Source: CAJXNP01 sp050305935
GTDB lineage: Bacteria > Bacteroidota > Bacteroidia > Cytophagales > Cyclobacteriaceae
Length of the DNA stretch: 64,000 bases
Assembly (NCBI GenBank): GCA_050305935.1
Contig: JBNLGG010000001.1
Span: forward strand, 134,932-198,931
Direction: 5' to 3'
The translations under genes were made by a program, and so were the position numbers. Of this stretch, positions 43,337-52,572 are shown in pieces. A model generated the notes under the pieces. It saw only the letters and a program-made list of their open reading frames with translations. It had not been told where the DNA came from and ran no database searches. Position 1 is the stretch's first letter; every line of letters starts with the position of its first letter.

Positions 43337-44677
43337 ATGAACTTCAAAATAAAATGCATTGCCCTGGTCCTCGTTTTACTAGCCGGATATTCGCGCTTAC
43401 AGGCGCAGTCGGAAGAGGGCTATTCACTACAGCAACTAATAGACGCTGCCATGGAGAATAACCGGGTCATGAAGATAAAGGACTATCAGGTGCAGGAAAA
43501 GGTAAGCAAAAGGAGGGAAGATGCGGTGAAAAGATATCCGACAGCAATGTTGGAAGGAAGCTACCGCTACAACTTCAATCTACCCAATCTTACCATTCCT
43601 GCTGGAGTTGCAGGTGTGGTGGGCTCAAGTGACGGCCCCCCCCAGCTTCTGCCGGCGGAAGATCGTCAGCTTACTTTGGGCGACAGAAACAACTATGGGC
43701 TTTCTCTCACTCTTTATCAGCCTCTTACCCAGCAGGCAAAGATAGGCACGGGCCTTCAGATAGACGAGATCGATATAAAGGTGACGGAAAAGGAGAAAGT
43801 GCAGCTCAAGCTTGATATACAAACGGGCGTAAGTAAGTTGTATTATGGCATCCTTATAGTGCAAAAGCAAATGGAAGAAGCAGAGGCCAATCTGGAACTG
43901 GCCAAAGCCAAACTTTATGATGCAGAGGGTGCGCTGGCAGCCGGCAAAACCATAGAGGTGAACCTTGCCGGACTGCAGGCAGGCATTGCTGATGAGGAGA
44001 GAGAAATTCTTAGCTTACAAATAAGGATGGATGATTTGTTGAACGACCTTAGTAGCCTTGCGCAGGTAGGCGTAGCAGATTTAAAGCTACAGCCGGTCGA
44101 AATGGAAATAGAGAGTCTGCAATCGATGGAAGCGTATGAAAATGAAGCTTCCTCAAATCCGGGCCTGCAAATTGCAAAGCTAAACAAAGAAAAGGCTGTG
44201 TTGGGTATAAGAGCAGCAGAGCAAAGCAATCTTCCTGACCTGGGACTGGTAGCGGGTTATTACTATCAGCAGGGAAATCCGTTGTTGCCCACCTCTAGCC
44301 CATTTGTCGGTGTGAGCCTGAAATGGAATATCCAGGATCTTTTTTCCAATGCACAGTTGAAGAGTCAGAGGCGTTTTCAGATGAAACAAGCGGAGGAAAA
44401 TGTGGCTTACAAACAGGAAGAGCTGAGCAAGGATATTCAAAAAGCCTGGAGAAAAGCGAGCCAGTCTGAAGCCCTGGTGACAGTAGCAAGGAAGGTAGCC
44501 GGCTACCGTCGTGAAGAATATAAAATACAGCAAGATAAACAGTCGGCTGGTCTGGGTGCAAATACAGGTTTGCTCGAAGTAAGGTCGCAACTGGCCAAGG
44601 CAGAGGCCGATCAGTATGCAGCAGAATTGTCTTATTTACTGGCAGTAATTGAATTGAACAACCTGACAGAAAAGTAA
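43337..44677 (+). CDS. TolC-family outer-membrane channel
   Basis: 446 residues. Signal peptide ending at '…AGYSRLQAQS'. TolC repeats with long coiled-coil helices and paired beta-strands ('YSLQQLIDAAMENNRVMKIKDYQV', 'NYGLSLTLYQPL', 'FVGVSLKWNIQDLFSNAQLKSQ', 'SYLLAVIELNNLTEK' at the end). Completes the tripartite efflux system with the two genes before it; the pump stop lies nine bases upstream. Confidence 0.92.
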   Translation: MNFKIKCIALVLVLLAGYSRLQAQSEEGYSLQQLIDAAMENNRVMKIKDYQVQEKVSKRREDAVKRYPTAMLEGSYRYNFNLPNLTIPAGVAGVVGSSDGPPQLLPAEDRQLTLGDRNNYGLSLTLYQPLTQQAKIGTGLQIDEIDIKVTEKEKVQLKLDIQTGVSKLYYGILIVQKQMEEAEANLELAKAKLYDAEGALAAGKTIEVNLAGLQAGIADEEREILSLQIRMDDLLNDLSSLAQVGVADLKLQPVEMEIESLQSMEAYENEASSNPGLQIAKLNKEKAVLGIRAAEQSNLPDLGLVAGYYYQQGNPLLPTSSPFVGVSLKWNIQDLFSNAQLKSQRRFQMKQAEENVAYKQEELSKDIQKAWRKASQSEALVTVARKVAGYRREEYKIQQDKQSAGLGANTGLLEVRSQLAKAEADQYAAELSYLLAVIELNNLTEK

Positions 44678-45322
44678 TTGCGACATATTTAACCCATTGA
44701 ACTGAGCATGATCCGCCTACTGGCGGATCATGCAGTGGTATGACTATGAAATGCGAGGTTGCTTACATACTGACAGGCATGGCGTGTGTTCCATTGAAAT
44801 ACACACCTGTTTTGGCAAAGTTTTCCATTCACGCAAACTGATTGCCAGTATATTACTCCTCAAATCTATGATGGACGTCATTAGAGATTTATCCTATTGA
44901 CTCTTCTGGGTTTAAAATACTGTCCGACAGCATAAACAGGATGACAAGACTCACCATAATTCGCGATGTTCAAAATCTACTTTTTGAGATTTTGTCTGAT
45001 GCAAGGATCGAATGTGATTGTTCTATAGTATTCATGTCATATTGATTTAAAATGTCACAAAACAAATTTAGGGCTCCAACGCATAGGATTAGGTGCATCA
45101 AAGCTTCATATTAGCTTGCGGATAACTGCAACCATCTGCATTAAAAAAACCATGGGTGATCCAACGAGAGCCTCAATCCAGACTGGGCAGAAGTTATTAA
45201 ACGGACTTTCAGTTGTTGCGCTCGGCATCCAGCGTGGCGAAGAAAATCGCTGAATTCTGGTTCTTAATACTTAATACTTAATCGTTTTTACCCTACCACT
45301 CTGCCAATATGTTAGTTAATGT
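44678..45322. other. 645-base spacer with a perfect hairpin
   Basis: No supported gene was found on either strand. Just after the TolC gene there is a perfect 12-bp inverted repeat with a 4-base loop (44706-44733). Further on are scattered stop codons, AT-rich stretches, and a short direct repeat (TTAATACTTAATACTTAAT, around 45268). It might be decayed coding sequence; none could be recognised. Confidence 0.4.
44706..44733. terminator. perfect 12-bp hairpin after the efflux operon
   Basis: Stem GCATGATCCGCC / GGCGGATCATGC with loop TACT, 29 bases after the TolC stop. No run of T follows, so it is either a factor-dependent end, a 3' stabiliser, or a repeated extragenic palindrome rather than a classical terminator. 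Confidence 0.4.
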
Positions 45323-46147
45323 TCACATCTTTTGACATTTCTCGCAGACATACACACTCCCGCCCATGTAGGCCATTTTCTTTATGGTCGTCCCACATTT
45401 CGGGCAGGGGTGACCAACTGTATTCTTGCAAAGGATGCAATGATATCCGCCTGAAGCACCAAAAATATCCTGTTCCGTATCGCGACCGTCTTGTTCTGCC
45501 ATTTCAGTTAAAGTAGATTTAACCGTTAAAAAGATTTTTTCTTTGTCCTTGTCCGTTAGGGTGCTGATCTTCTTTTTGGGATGGAAGCTGGTATTGAATA
45601 AAATATCCTGGAGCACACCGTTCCCCAGGCCGGGAATCCGCTGCTCCGTTGCCAGAAAAGCTTTCAAGGAAATGTTGTCAGGACTTGACGAAAACAATTG
45701 ATCGAAATATGCGGCGTCAAACCGATCGGAAAATGGAGAAGGTTTTTCCTTGGCCACCAGGTAATACTTGTTTGTCAATTCACCTTCTTTAAAAGCCACC
45801 AATCTGCCATACATTTGAACTGTAGCCACGAGTGATGACTCATCCGAAAATTTTATAAATAACTGATGTTTGTCCGGAGGGATCTCCCCGGGGTGGAAAT
45901 ATTTCAGTCGGATACCCTCGCTGAATACCAGGAACATATCATCGATGGACACCTCCACCATTCCTCCCTGGTGTCTGGCCGAACGAATGGTCTTGCCCGA
46001 CAGGCGATCATGGTACGCCTTTGGATCTTCATGGAACCATGCAAATTTATGCGGGCTTTGACCGGCGATTACATTTCTAATGGTCTTTCCTGAAAGTGCA
46101 TCATTGATTTCCTGAGACAAGACAAGGGCTTCCGGTAGTTCGATCAT
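45323..46147 (-). CDS. Fpg/Nei-family protein lacking the catalytic N-terminal proline
   Basis: 274 residues from the ATG at 46147 (20 open upstream codons have no family likeness). It begins MIELPEALVLSQEI, while active Fpg/Nei enzymes begin M-P-E-L-P-E; the proline nucleophile is replaced by isoleucine, although the Glu following it is kept. The rest follows the fold: a central HhH-like helix bundle ('LGNGVLQDILFNTSFHPKKKISTLT') and a C-terminal zinc finger ('CPKCGTTIKKMAYMGGSVYVCEKC'), with one more CxxC pair before it. Possibly damage binding without base excision, or a different chemistry. Confidence 0.85.
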   Translation of the reverse strand: MIELPEALVLSQEINDALSGKTIRNVIAGQSPHKFAWFHEDPKAYHDRLSGKTIRSARHQGGMVEVSIDDMFLVFSEGIRLKYFHPGEIPPDKHQLFIKFSDESSLVATVQMYGRLVAFKEGELTNKYYLVAKEKPSPFSDRFDAAYFDQLFSSSPDNISLKAFLATEQRIPGLGNGVLQDILFNTSFHPKKKISTLTDKDKEKIFLTVKSTLTEMAEQDGRDTEQDIFGASGGYHCILCKNTVGHPCPKCGTTIKKMAYMGGSVYVCEKCQKM

Positions 46148-46466
46148 AGCTTGATATTTTACTGTTTCAATCAAAACAGAAAATTCAAGCAATAAATTCC
46201 GGTGCAAAAGGGATTGGGGAGTTCTAATCTGGATCCAGATACATTTCGTCCGGTCGTAGGTTAGGTGAAACGATCCAGCGACCAGAGTTCAGCAAGAACT
46301 TCTGCTCGAATTAACCTAATTGTAGTTTGCTGACATATGGGAATAAAAAATACGATTCGGAATCACGAAGCTACTCACTTCGTCAGCATCACTGTGGTAA
46401 AATTGATCTACACTGAATGACGATCGAGCGGATGCTTTAGCCATAGTTAGTCGTAGCGGATGCAAC
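46148..46466. other. spacer of ~320 bases, no gene seen
   Basis: Between two leftward genes. No ORF or repeat could be supported; the promoter of the Fpg/Nei-like gene should be near its right edge next to 46147. Confidence 0.4.
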
Positions 46467-47243
46467 TTAAATATTTACCTGATTTCCATAGTTCATCAGA
46501 TCAATATGAATTGGGGATGAAGGGTATTTTCCGCTCTTAAACTTTTGCAAAAGTTCTTGGCGAGAAATTCCAAACTGACTCGAAATATAATGATAATGTG
46601 CCTGTCCTTTTTTCCAGGATTCTTTTCCCTTCAAACTTTTGTATGTCACAAAGAAACAATGCCAATTATTACCGTTATCCAATATTTTTACGACAGCGAC
46701 CTTCTGAAACTCAATAGCATGTTTTAATTCACCGTCTGATAATGGTGTCCTTCCTATTTTATTTACAGTTCCATCGTTACATTCAGTGATTAAAGGTAAA
46801 TCCAATTGATTTAATCCTTTAACATGCTCTTTAAAAGTGTATTGACTTAATGAATAATTGTATTTAGCATGTGCGACAAATGATAACGCAAGCAATTGAC
46901 GAGGGTACAATTGAAGACCTTTAAGCAATCTTCTTTGGTTCTTTTTTGAGTTACTAACTAACAACGATTCTAGATTCTCCGGAAATCCCCCTTTAACAAT
47001 TTTCCGATAAAACTTTGTCCACTCGTGTTTGGCCCTTTTTTCTAAAACATCTTTGACCATTTTCGACTCTGTTGGAAGACCTTTCATTTTTAGTATATCT
47101 TCTTCCATGATTATGGTTTGTGTTGTGTGAATTTGAAAATAGTAAGCTAACGGATTAACGTATTCAAAATTAGTCGCCTCAAACATTCTGTAGTGGCCGT
47201 TACCTGTTTCGTTAGGAATAAGCCATGTCTTCAAAAAAGTCAT
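46467..47243 (-). CDS. unrecognised 258-residue protein
   Basis: Starts MTFLKTWLIPNETGNGHYRMFEATNFEY and ends with a basic part, 'YISSQFGISRQELLQKFKSG', which could be a helix-turn-helix. A middle helix-rich region 'LLKGLQLYPRQLLALSFVAHAKYNYSLSQY' and a beta-rich part 'FQKVAVVKILDNGNNWHCFFVTYKSL' are seen. No signal peptide, so cytoplasmic. Base composition is AT-richer than neighbouring core genes and both sides are non-coding spacers, which fits an acquired gene. Function not recognised. Confidence 0.6.
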   Translation of the reverse strand: MTFLKTWLIPNETGNGHYRMFEATNFEYVNPLAYYFQIHTTQTIIMEEDILKMKGLPTESKMVKDVLEKRAKHEWTKFYRKIVKGGFPENLESLLVSNSKKNQRRLLKGLQLYPRQLLALSFVAHAKYNYSLSQYTFKEHVKGLNQLDLPLITECNDGTVNKIGRTPLSDGELKHAIEFQKVAVVKILDNGNNWHCFFVTYKSLKGKESWKKGQAHYHYISSQFGISRQELLQKFKSGKYPSSPIHIDLMNYGNQVNI

Positions 47244-47594
47244 TTCCTTGTTTTTTTATAAGGCTACGGTTTTTGAAAAAGATAAGTTTTCTTCAAAATA
47301 CCATTTCCAAAGAATAGAAACCTGTCTCAAGGGTTCTATGGGTTATGATCCGTCAAAAGGCTATTCAGTCACTTCGTTTGGTTGTAGGTTGGGCACAGCG
47401 ATCCTACGACTAGAGGTTTGCAATAAATACTGGCATCAAAAGAATGTCCACCCTTTCCCATTTCCATTTCCCCAATCACTGCCCCAAATAATTAGCGATT
47501 TCAAAAAATACTTTTGGTTCTGAAATTTATATTTCCTTTCTATTGGATTATTATAGGTGATTTGTACCTTTAATATCGTGAAAGAACAATTCAA
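47244..47594. other. spacer between unknown gene and araA, with promoter
   Basis: About 350 bases. A 91-codon open frame (47248-47523) on the plus strand has unlikely composition and is not accepted as a gene. The right end holds a well-formed promoter for araA. Confidence 0.45.
47543..47572 (+). promoter_or_regulatory. predicted araA promoter
   Basis: TTG at 47543-47545, 19-base spacer, then TACCTTTA at 47565-47572, close to the Bacteroidota consensus TTTG / TAnnTTTG. The start codon of araA is 23 bases downstream, giving a short leader. Confidence 0.45.
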
Positions 47595-49106
47595 ATGAAG
47601 AAAGATATATTTAATAACCTCGAAGCCTGGTTTATCACCGGGAGCCAGCACCTGTATGGTGAAGAAACCTTAAAAACTGTTGCCGAACATTCCAACCACA
47701 TTGTCGACGCTTTTAATGCCTCGGGCAAGATCCCGGTGAAGATCGTTTTCAAGCCGGTATTGACCACCCCTGATTCGATCTATCAAATGATCCAGGAGGC
47801 TAACGCATCGAAAAACTGCATTGGTTTAATTGCCTGGATGCATACTTTTTCGCCTGCCAAAATGTGGATTGGTGGCCTGCGTATTCTCAATAAGCCCCTG
47901 GCACATTTGCACACGCAGTTTAACAGGGATATCCCTTGGTCGGATATCGATATGGATTTTATGAATCTTAACCAGTCCGCTCATGGCGACCGGGAATTCG
48001 GTTTTATTGGCACCCGCATGCGACTTAACCGAAAGGTAATCGTAGGTCACTGGGAAGATCCGGAAGTTGTTGAAAAGCTGAATATTTGGGTGCGTGTAGC
48101 TGCAGGGGTTCATGATATGAAAGGAGCTAAATTCGCAAGAATTGGTGACAACATGCGGGAAGTAGCCGTTACGGAAGGTGATAAAGTAGCTGCGCAGATC
48201 AAGTTCGGCTATGCGGTGAATGGATTTGGCCTCGGTGATGTGGTAAGATTCATCGATCAGGTGTCGCAAGGTGATATTGATACGCTGGTAGCTACCTACG
48301 AAGGTGAATATACTTTAGATAAAGCATTACAGAAAGGTGGGGCAAAAAGGGACTCGCTGCTTCAAGCCGCTAAAATAGAAATTGGGCTTCGTGCCTTTTT
48401 AAATGACGGTGGGTTTAAAGGTTTTACGGATACCTTTGAAAACCTGCATGGAATGGTGCAACTGCCAGGGATCGCCGCGCAGCGCTTGATGGCAGATGGG
48501 TATGGCTTTGGCGCGGAAGGTGACTGGAAGACCGCCGCCTTATTGCGGGCCATGAAAGTGATGGCTGCCGGACTGAAAGGTGGCAACTCTTTTATGGAAG
48601 ATTACACCTATCATTTCCAACCTGGAAATATGAACTGCCTGGGTGCCCACATGCTGGAAATCTGCGAATCCATTGCAGATGGAAAACCGAGCTGTGAAGT
48701 GCATCCTCTGTCAATTGGCGGAAAAGCTGATCCTGTCAGGCTGGTATTTAATGTGGCAGGTGGAGAGGCGCTGAATGCTTCCCTTATTGACCTTGGCAAC
48801 AGGTTTAGGCTACTGGTAAACGAGGTAAGGGCTAAAGCTGTGGAGCAGCCATTACCAAAGCTTCCCGTGGCGCGGGTGCTTTGGGATCCCAAGCCAAATT
48901 TAAAAGATGCGGCTGCCGCGTGGATCTATGCGGGAGGAGCTCATCATACTGTTTACAGTCAGAACCTTGGCACAGAGTACCTGGAAGACTTTGCAAAAAT
49001 CCTTGATCTCGAGCTGGTGGTTATCGATGACAACACAAACCTGCGGGACTTCCAGAAGGAACTCAGGTTCAATGAAATCTACTACCATCTGAATAATGGT
49101 TTTTAA
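47595..49106 (+). CDS. araA: L-arabinose isomerase
   Basis: 503 residues, full length. 'WFITGSQHLYGEETLKTVAEHSNHI' at the start, 'GLIAWMHTFSPAKMWIGGL', the metal and active-site residues in 'GEGDWKTAALLRAMKVM', 'SFMEDYTYHF' and 'GAHMLEICESIA'. Converts L-arabinose to L-ribulose (some members also galactose to tagatose). Followed 51 bases later by a sodium/sugar symporter on the same strand, so the pair likely imports and isomerises a pentose. No kinase or epimerase gene (araB, araD) is in the window. Confidence 0.95.
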   Translation: MKKDIFNNLEAWFITGSQHLYGEETLKTVAEHSNHIVDAFNASGKIPVKIVFKPVLTTPDSIYQMIQEANASKNCIGLIAWMHTFSPAKMWIGGLRILNKPLAHLHTQFNRDIPWSDIDMDFMNLNQSAHGDREFGFIGTRMRLNRKVIVGHWEDPEVVEKLNIWVRVAAGVHDMKGAKFARIGDNMREVAVTEGDKVAAQIKFGYAVNGFGLGDVVRFIDQVSQGDIDTLVATYEGEYTLDKALQKGGAKRDSLLQAAKIEIGLRAFLNDGGFKGFTDTFENLHGMVQLPGIAAQRLMADGYGFGAEGDWKTAALLRAMKVMAAGLKGGNSFMEDYTYHFQPGNMNCLGAHMLEICESIADGKPSCEVHPLSIGGKADPVRLVFNVAGGEALNASLIDLGNRFRLLVNEVRAKAVEQPLPKLPVARVLWDPKPNLKDAAAAWIYAGGAHHTVYSQNLGTEYLEDFAKILDLELVVIDDNTNLRDFQKELRFNEIYYHLNNGF

Positions 49107-49157
49107 TTCTTATTTTTCGAACGCTAATAATCACGTTTTCACTAAACTTAACTACGT

Positions 49158-50855
49158 ATGGAAAATTTTACTTCGCTCGATTGGATTGTCCTAGGAGGAT
49201 TTTTCGCAATCTTAATTGGGATCGTTGTCTGGGTAATCTTACAAAAGGAGGAGACATCTTCCGATTATTTCCTAGCAGGTAAAAATGCAGGATGGATTGC
49301 CATAGGAGCTTCGATTTTTGCATCAAACATAGGCTCGGAACACCTGGTGGGATTGGCCGGGGCCGGGGCTGAAACCGGGATGGCCATGGCCCACTGGGAA
49401 ATGCACGCCTGGTTGATATTAATATTGGGGTGGGTATTTGTCCCATTCTATGACCGAATCGGTGTTTTCACTATGCCGGAATTTCTGGAGAGAAGATTTA
49501 ACGCTCACTCCCGATCCATTTTATCTGTTATCTCACTTGTAAGTTACGTGCTGACTAAAGTTGCCGTGACGGTATATGCTGGTGGAGTCGTGTTCAAGGA
49601 AGTGTTTGGCATCGAGAGTTTATGGGGAATTGACTTCTTCTGGATCGGTGCAATCGGATTGGTAGTTATCACAGGTCTTTACACCGTTTTCGGCGGAATG
49701 AAATCAGTGCTTTACACATCGGTGTTACAGACACCTGTTTTATTAATTGGAAGTATTGTTATCCTGGTTGTCGGATTGGAACAAGTAGGTGGCTGGGAAG
49801 CATTGATGGAAATTGTCAGGGGAGTACCCGTTAGCTATGCAAATGATGCAGGAACTGTAGTTTATCAAAATGCAACTGACTCCATGGCTTCCCTGATCAG
49901 GTCAAGTGATGACCCTGAATTCCCATGGACAGGGGTGCTCCTCGGATCGGCTATCATTGGTTTCTGGTATTGGTGTACAGATCAATATATTGTACAAAGA
50001 GTTCTATCAGGAAAAGATCAGACCCAGGCAAGAAGAGGATCAATCTTTGGGGCTTATTTGAAAATATTGCCTGTATTTATTTTCCTCGTTCCCGGAATGA
50101 TTGCCTTTGCCCTGAATCAACAAGGCAAACTCGATTTTGGAAGTTCCGGTTCTGACGGCGCATTTTCAGTTCTTGTTACTACTTTGTTGCCTTCCGGATT
50201 GAAGGGCGTGGTTGTGGGTGGTTTGTTAGCGGCGCTGATGAGTTCGTTAGCATCCTTGTTTAATTCATCCGCAATGCTTTTCACGGTGGATTTCTATCAG
50301 AAATTTAAGCCGGATGCACCTGAGAAAACTCTGGTGAAAGTCGGCCGAATTGCAACAGCAGTCATCGTGGTCTTGGGAATACTTTGGATTCCGGTGATGA
50401 AAAGCATTGGAAATGTATTGTATGAATACCTGCAACAGGTACAAGGCCTGCTGGCTCCGGGTATTGCGGCAGTATTCTTCATGGGTGTATTTTCGAAATA
50501 CGCCACGCCAAAAGGAGGTATGTGGGGACTTATCATAGGATTCTTCCTGGGAATGCTCAGGTTGATGATCAATATATTTTCGGAGAATGTCAGCCCAGAC
50601 GGAATTGTGTATGAATGGTTTATAGCCACCAATTGGCTACATTACACTATTTTCTTATTCTTCCTGACCATTATACTCATTGCTATCATTAGTGCATTTA
50701 CTCCAAAGGCGACTGAAGAGAACAAACGATATACTTATGCAGCCAGTACGGCTGAAGAAAGAGAGTTAACCAGGAAAAGCTGGAATAAATGGGATCTGAT
50801 ACATACCGCCGTCATCGTGGCTGTTGTGATTGGGTTTTATTTATATTTCTGGTAA
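49158..50855 (+). CDS. sodium/solute symporter (SSS/SGLT-type sugar transporter)
   Basis: 565 residues, about 14 membrane spans. SSS signatures: 'SSDYFLAGKNAGWIAIGASIFASNIGSEHLVGLAGAG' near the start, 'YTVFGGMKSVLYTSVLQT' and 'VVGGLLAALMSSLASLFNSSAMLFTVDFY' in the middle, all of the vSGLT subgroup. Coupled to sodium; the neighbour araA suggests arabinose or a related sugar, but this is inference. A two-way terminator follows. Confidence 0.93.
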   Translation: MENFTSLDWIVLGGFFAILIGIVVWVILQKEETSSDYFLAGKNAGWIAIGASIFASNIGSEHLVGLAGAGAETGMAMAHWEMHAWLILILGWVFVPFYDRIGVFTMPEFLERRFNAHSRSILSVISLVSYVLTKVAVTVYAGGVVFKEVFGIESLWGIDFFWIGAIGLVVITGLYTVFGGMKSVLYTSVLQTPVLLIGSIVILVVGLEQVGGWEALMEIVRGVPVSYANDAGTVVYQNATDSMASLIRSSDDPEFPWTGVLLGSAIIGFWYWCTDQYIVQRVLSGKDQTQARRGSIFGAYLKILPVFIFLVPGMIAFALNQQGKLDFGSSGSDGAFSVLVTTLLPSGLKGVVVGGLLAALMSSLASLFNSSAMLFTVDFYQKFKPDAPEKTLVKVGRIATAVIVVLGILWIPVMKSIGNVLYEYLQQVQGLLAPGIAAVFFMGVFSKYATPKGGMWGLIIGFFLGMLRLMINIFSENVSPDGIVYEWFIATNWLHYTIFLFFLTIILIAIISAFTPKATEENKRYTYAASTAEERELTRKSWNKWDLIHTAVIVAVVIGFYLYFW

Positions 50856-50882
50856 GCTTGTTTAAGAACAAAACAAAACATT

Positions 50883-50914
50883 AAAAAAGCCGCCCCGATT
50901 GGAGCGGCTTTTTC
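50883..50914. terminator. bidirectional terminator
   Basis: GCCGCCCC / GGAGCGGC stem (one internal mismatch) with a 4-base loop, A-run before and T-run after. It ends the symporter transcript and, read leftward, could end the histidine-rich protein transcript. Confidence 0.85.
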
Positions 50915-50946
50915 ATTAAAACACAGCAATTGTTTGGCCTTGTGGA

Positions 50947-51645
50947 TTATCGTGTCCTGGATCCGTAATACGCGTAGCTTCCGGAAGCAGGTCTACTATT
51001 TCTATTATTCGAATTTTCCTTTTTAGCAGTTCTCATATTGGATTGAGCATATCTGTTGTAATGATTCTCCCTGATTTTGATTTTACCATCTCTTGTCACA
51101 TCTGACCTTCCCCTCATCAACTCAGGACGCTCATTTGTGGAACTTCCGTAACTATTTGACTTGTGGTGATCATTATCTGAATAATCGATATAGTAATTGT
51201 TCACCGTATGTTCACCGTATGATTTATGGTGATGGTTTCCGTGGTTATCGTGTCCATAATGGTTCCCGTGATGATGATGTTTTGGCTTGTAATACGTAGA
51301 ATAGTTGTTTACCCAAACATGTTGAGTAGGGAACGCATTATAAAGCACCCTTCTTGTCACGTAGCCAAATCGGTCCACTTCTACTTCCACATAAGTATTA
51401 TCTGTGTGCAAAAACAGGTTGTATGATAAATACCCATTCACGTAGTAGCTTCTGGCGTTGACAATGCCACATCCACCATAGTTGTTTACAACGACATTTC
51501 TCACATGATAAGGAAGGTCCCAATCATTGTAATTGTCGTAGGAATAAGAAGTATATGTTGTGGTATAATAAACTTGCGCTTTTGATTGATTAGCTATAAT
51601 TAACGCTGCTCCAGCAGTAATTAAAAAAACGAAAATCCTTTTCAT
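50947..51645 (-). CDS. exported histidine/tyrosine/asparagine-rich protein
   Basis: 232 residues. Signal peptide 'MKRIFVFLITAGAALIIANQSKAQ', then about 100 residues of beta-type sequence rich in Tyr and Asn. A stretch of about 25 residues with eleven His in clusters follows (YKPKHHHHGNHYGHDNHGNH region, about residue 125), and a Lys/Arg/Asn-rich tail. The His cluster suggests metal binding, a proposal only. Small secreted proteins of this kind occur in Bacteroidota without known function. Long 190-base gap to the divergent DUF2490 gene. Confidence 0.7.
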   Translation of the reverse strand: MKRIFVFLITAGAALIIANQSKAQVYYTTTYTSYSYDNYNDWDLPYHVRNVVVNNYGGCGIVNARSYYVNGYLSYNLFLHTDNTYVEVEVDRFGYVTRRVLYNAFPTQHVWVNNYSTYYKPKHHHHGNHYGHDNHGNHHHKSYGEHTVNNYYIDYSDNDHHKSNSYGSSTNERPELMRGRSDVTRDGKIKIRENHYNRYAQSNMRTAKKENSNNRNSRPASGSYAYYGSRTR

Positions 51646-51836
51646 AGCTTTAAACTTTAAAATTCATTTGCACACAATCCAATCTCTGTGCCAAAAATTG
51701 AGATGTATTCGTAAATCACAGATAATCAATAGAATAAGATATATGCCTTCAGGTCTTCCAAAATATAACGATAGCAAATTCCTGGGATGCAGATTTATTT
51801 CTAATTTCGACCCCTGATAAAACCGGTCAAACAACG

Positions 51837-52568
51837 ATGGATAAAAAGAGCATCCGACTCCTATTCATATTTTTATTTCAATCCACTTTTTCATTTTCTC
51901 AGGATGTGACCAATCAATTATGGACGAGTGGTTTTCTTTACCACACTTTAAGGGATAAGCTTAAAGTGCTTACCGAAATGAGCTACCGAACTGTATTAAA
52001 CCAGGACGACAGATGGAGTCGCTACCAAAACCAATTTGATTTTAGGTATTCCATTCTGAAAAACTTAGATGTCCATGCGGGGAGCTTTTTTATTTATACC
52101 TCGCACAATGAAGAATTCAAGGATCTGGACGCTTTTGAAGTACGACCATTTGCGGGAGTCAAATACCACTTTACCCGGGATAAAAGGGTAAACGTCCGGG
52201 ATTTTTTCCGGTATGAGCAGCGTTTTTTCAAGTACAGCAATACAGGGGAAAATGAGGTGTTTACCCGTTTGAGGAACCGTGTGGAGATCGTTGCTTCAAT
52301 AAATCGCCCGAACCTTAATCAGGACAAACTCCTCTATTTTAATATGGATGGAGAAATCTTTTTTAACGCCAGCCGGTATCCCCAGGAACGCTTTATCAAT
52401 TTCTTCCAATCCAGATTAGGGCCCGGGTATCGTTTTAACTACCACTGGCGGGCCGAATTGTTTTTTGTATTTCAATTAACCAAGGATAAAAGCACGGCCT
52501 TATTCAATAAAACCTCAAATATTGCCTTCGTCAGGTTTTTGTACTACACTTCAAAAAAACAGAAATAA
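51837..52568 (+). CDS. DUF2490 domain-containing outer-membrane-like protein
   Basis: 243 residues. Leader 'IRLLFIFLFQSTFSFSQD' then 'VTNQLWTSGFLYHTLRDKLKVLTEMSYRT', 'RWSRYQNQFDFRYSILKNLDVHAGSFFIY' and 'FEVRPFAGVKYHF', a repeating beta-strand pattern that matches DUF2490, predicted beta-barrel proteins of the outer membrane. Function unknown. Ends four bases from the pyruvate kinase stop on the opposite strand. Confidence 0.82.
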   Translation: MDKKSIRLLFIFLFQSTFSFSQDVTNQLWTSGFLYHTLRDKLKVLTEMSYRTVLNQDDRWSRYQNQFDFRYSILKNLDVHAGSFFIYTSHNEEFKDLDAFEVRPFAGVKYHFTRDKRVNVRDFFRYEQRFFKYSNTGENEVFTRLRNRVEIVASINRPNLNQDKLLYFNMDGEIFFNASRYPQERFINFFQSRLGPGYRFNYHWRAELFFVFQLTKDKSTALFNKTSNIAFVRFLYYTSKKQK

Positions 52569-52572
52569 TCTT

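Noticed and set aside
45268..45290. Short direct repeat TTAATACTTAATACTTAAT as a possible CRISPR or origin element
   Set aside because: Only two to three units, no spacers of constant size and no replication-related genes nearby.
47248..47523. 91-codon open frame on the plus strand before araA
   Set aside because: Codon use and residue composition (Phe/Pro-rich repeats near the end) do not look protein-like, and no start context or family match was seen.
50883..50914. Possible small RNA or repeat related to the hairpin at 59185-59222
   Set aside because: Both share AAGCCG...CGGCTT stems, but each sits directly behind a gene with a T-run; ordinary terminators explain them.
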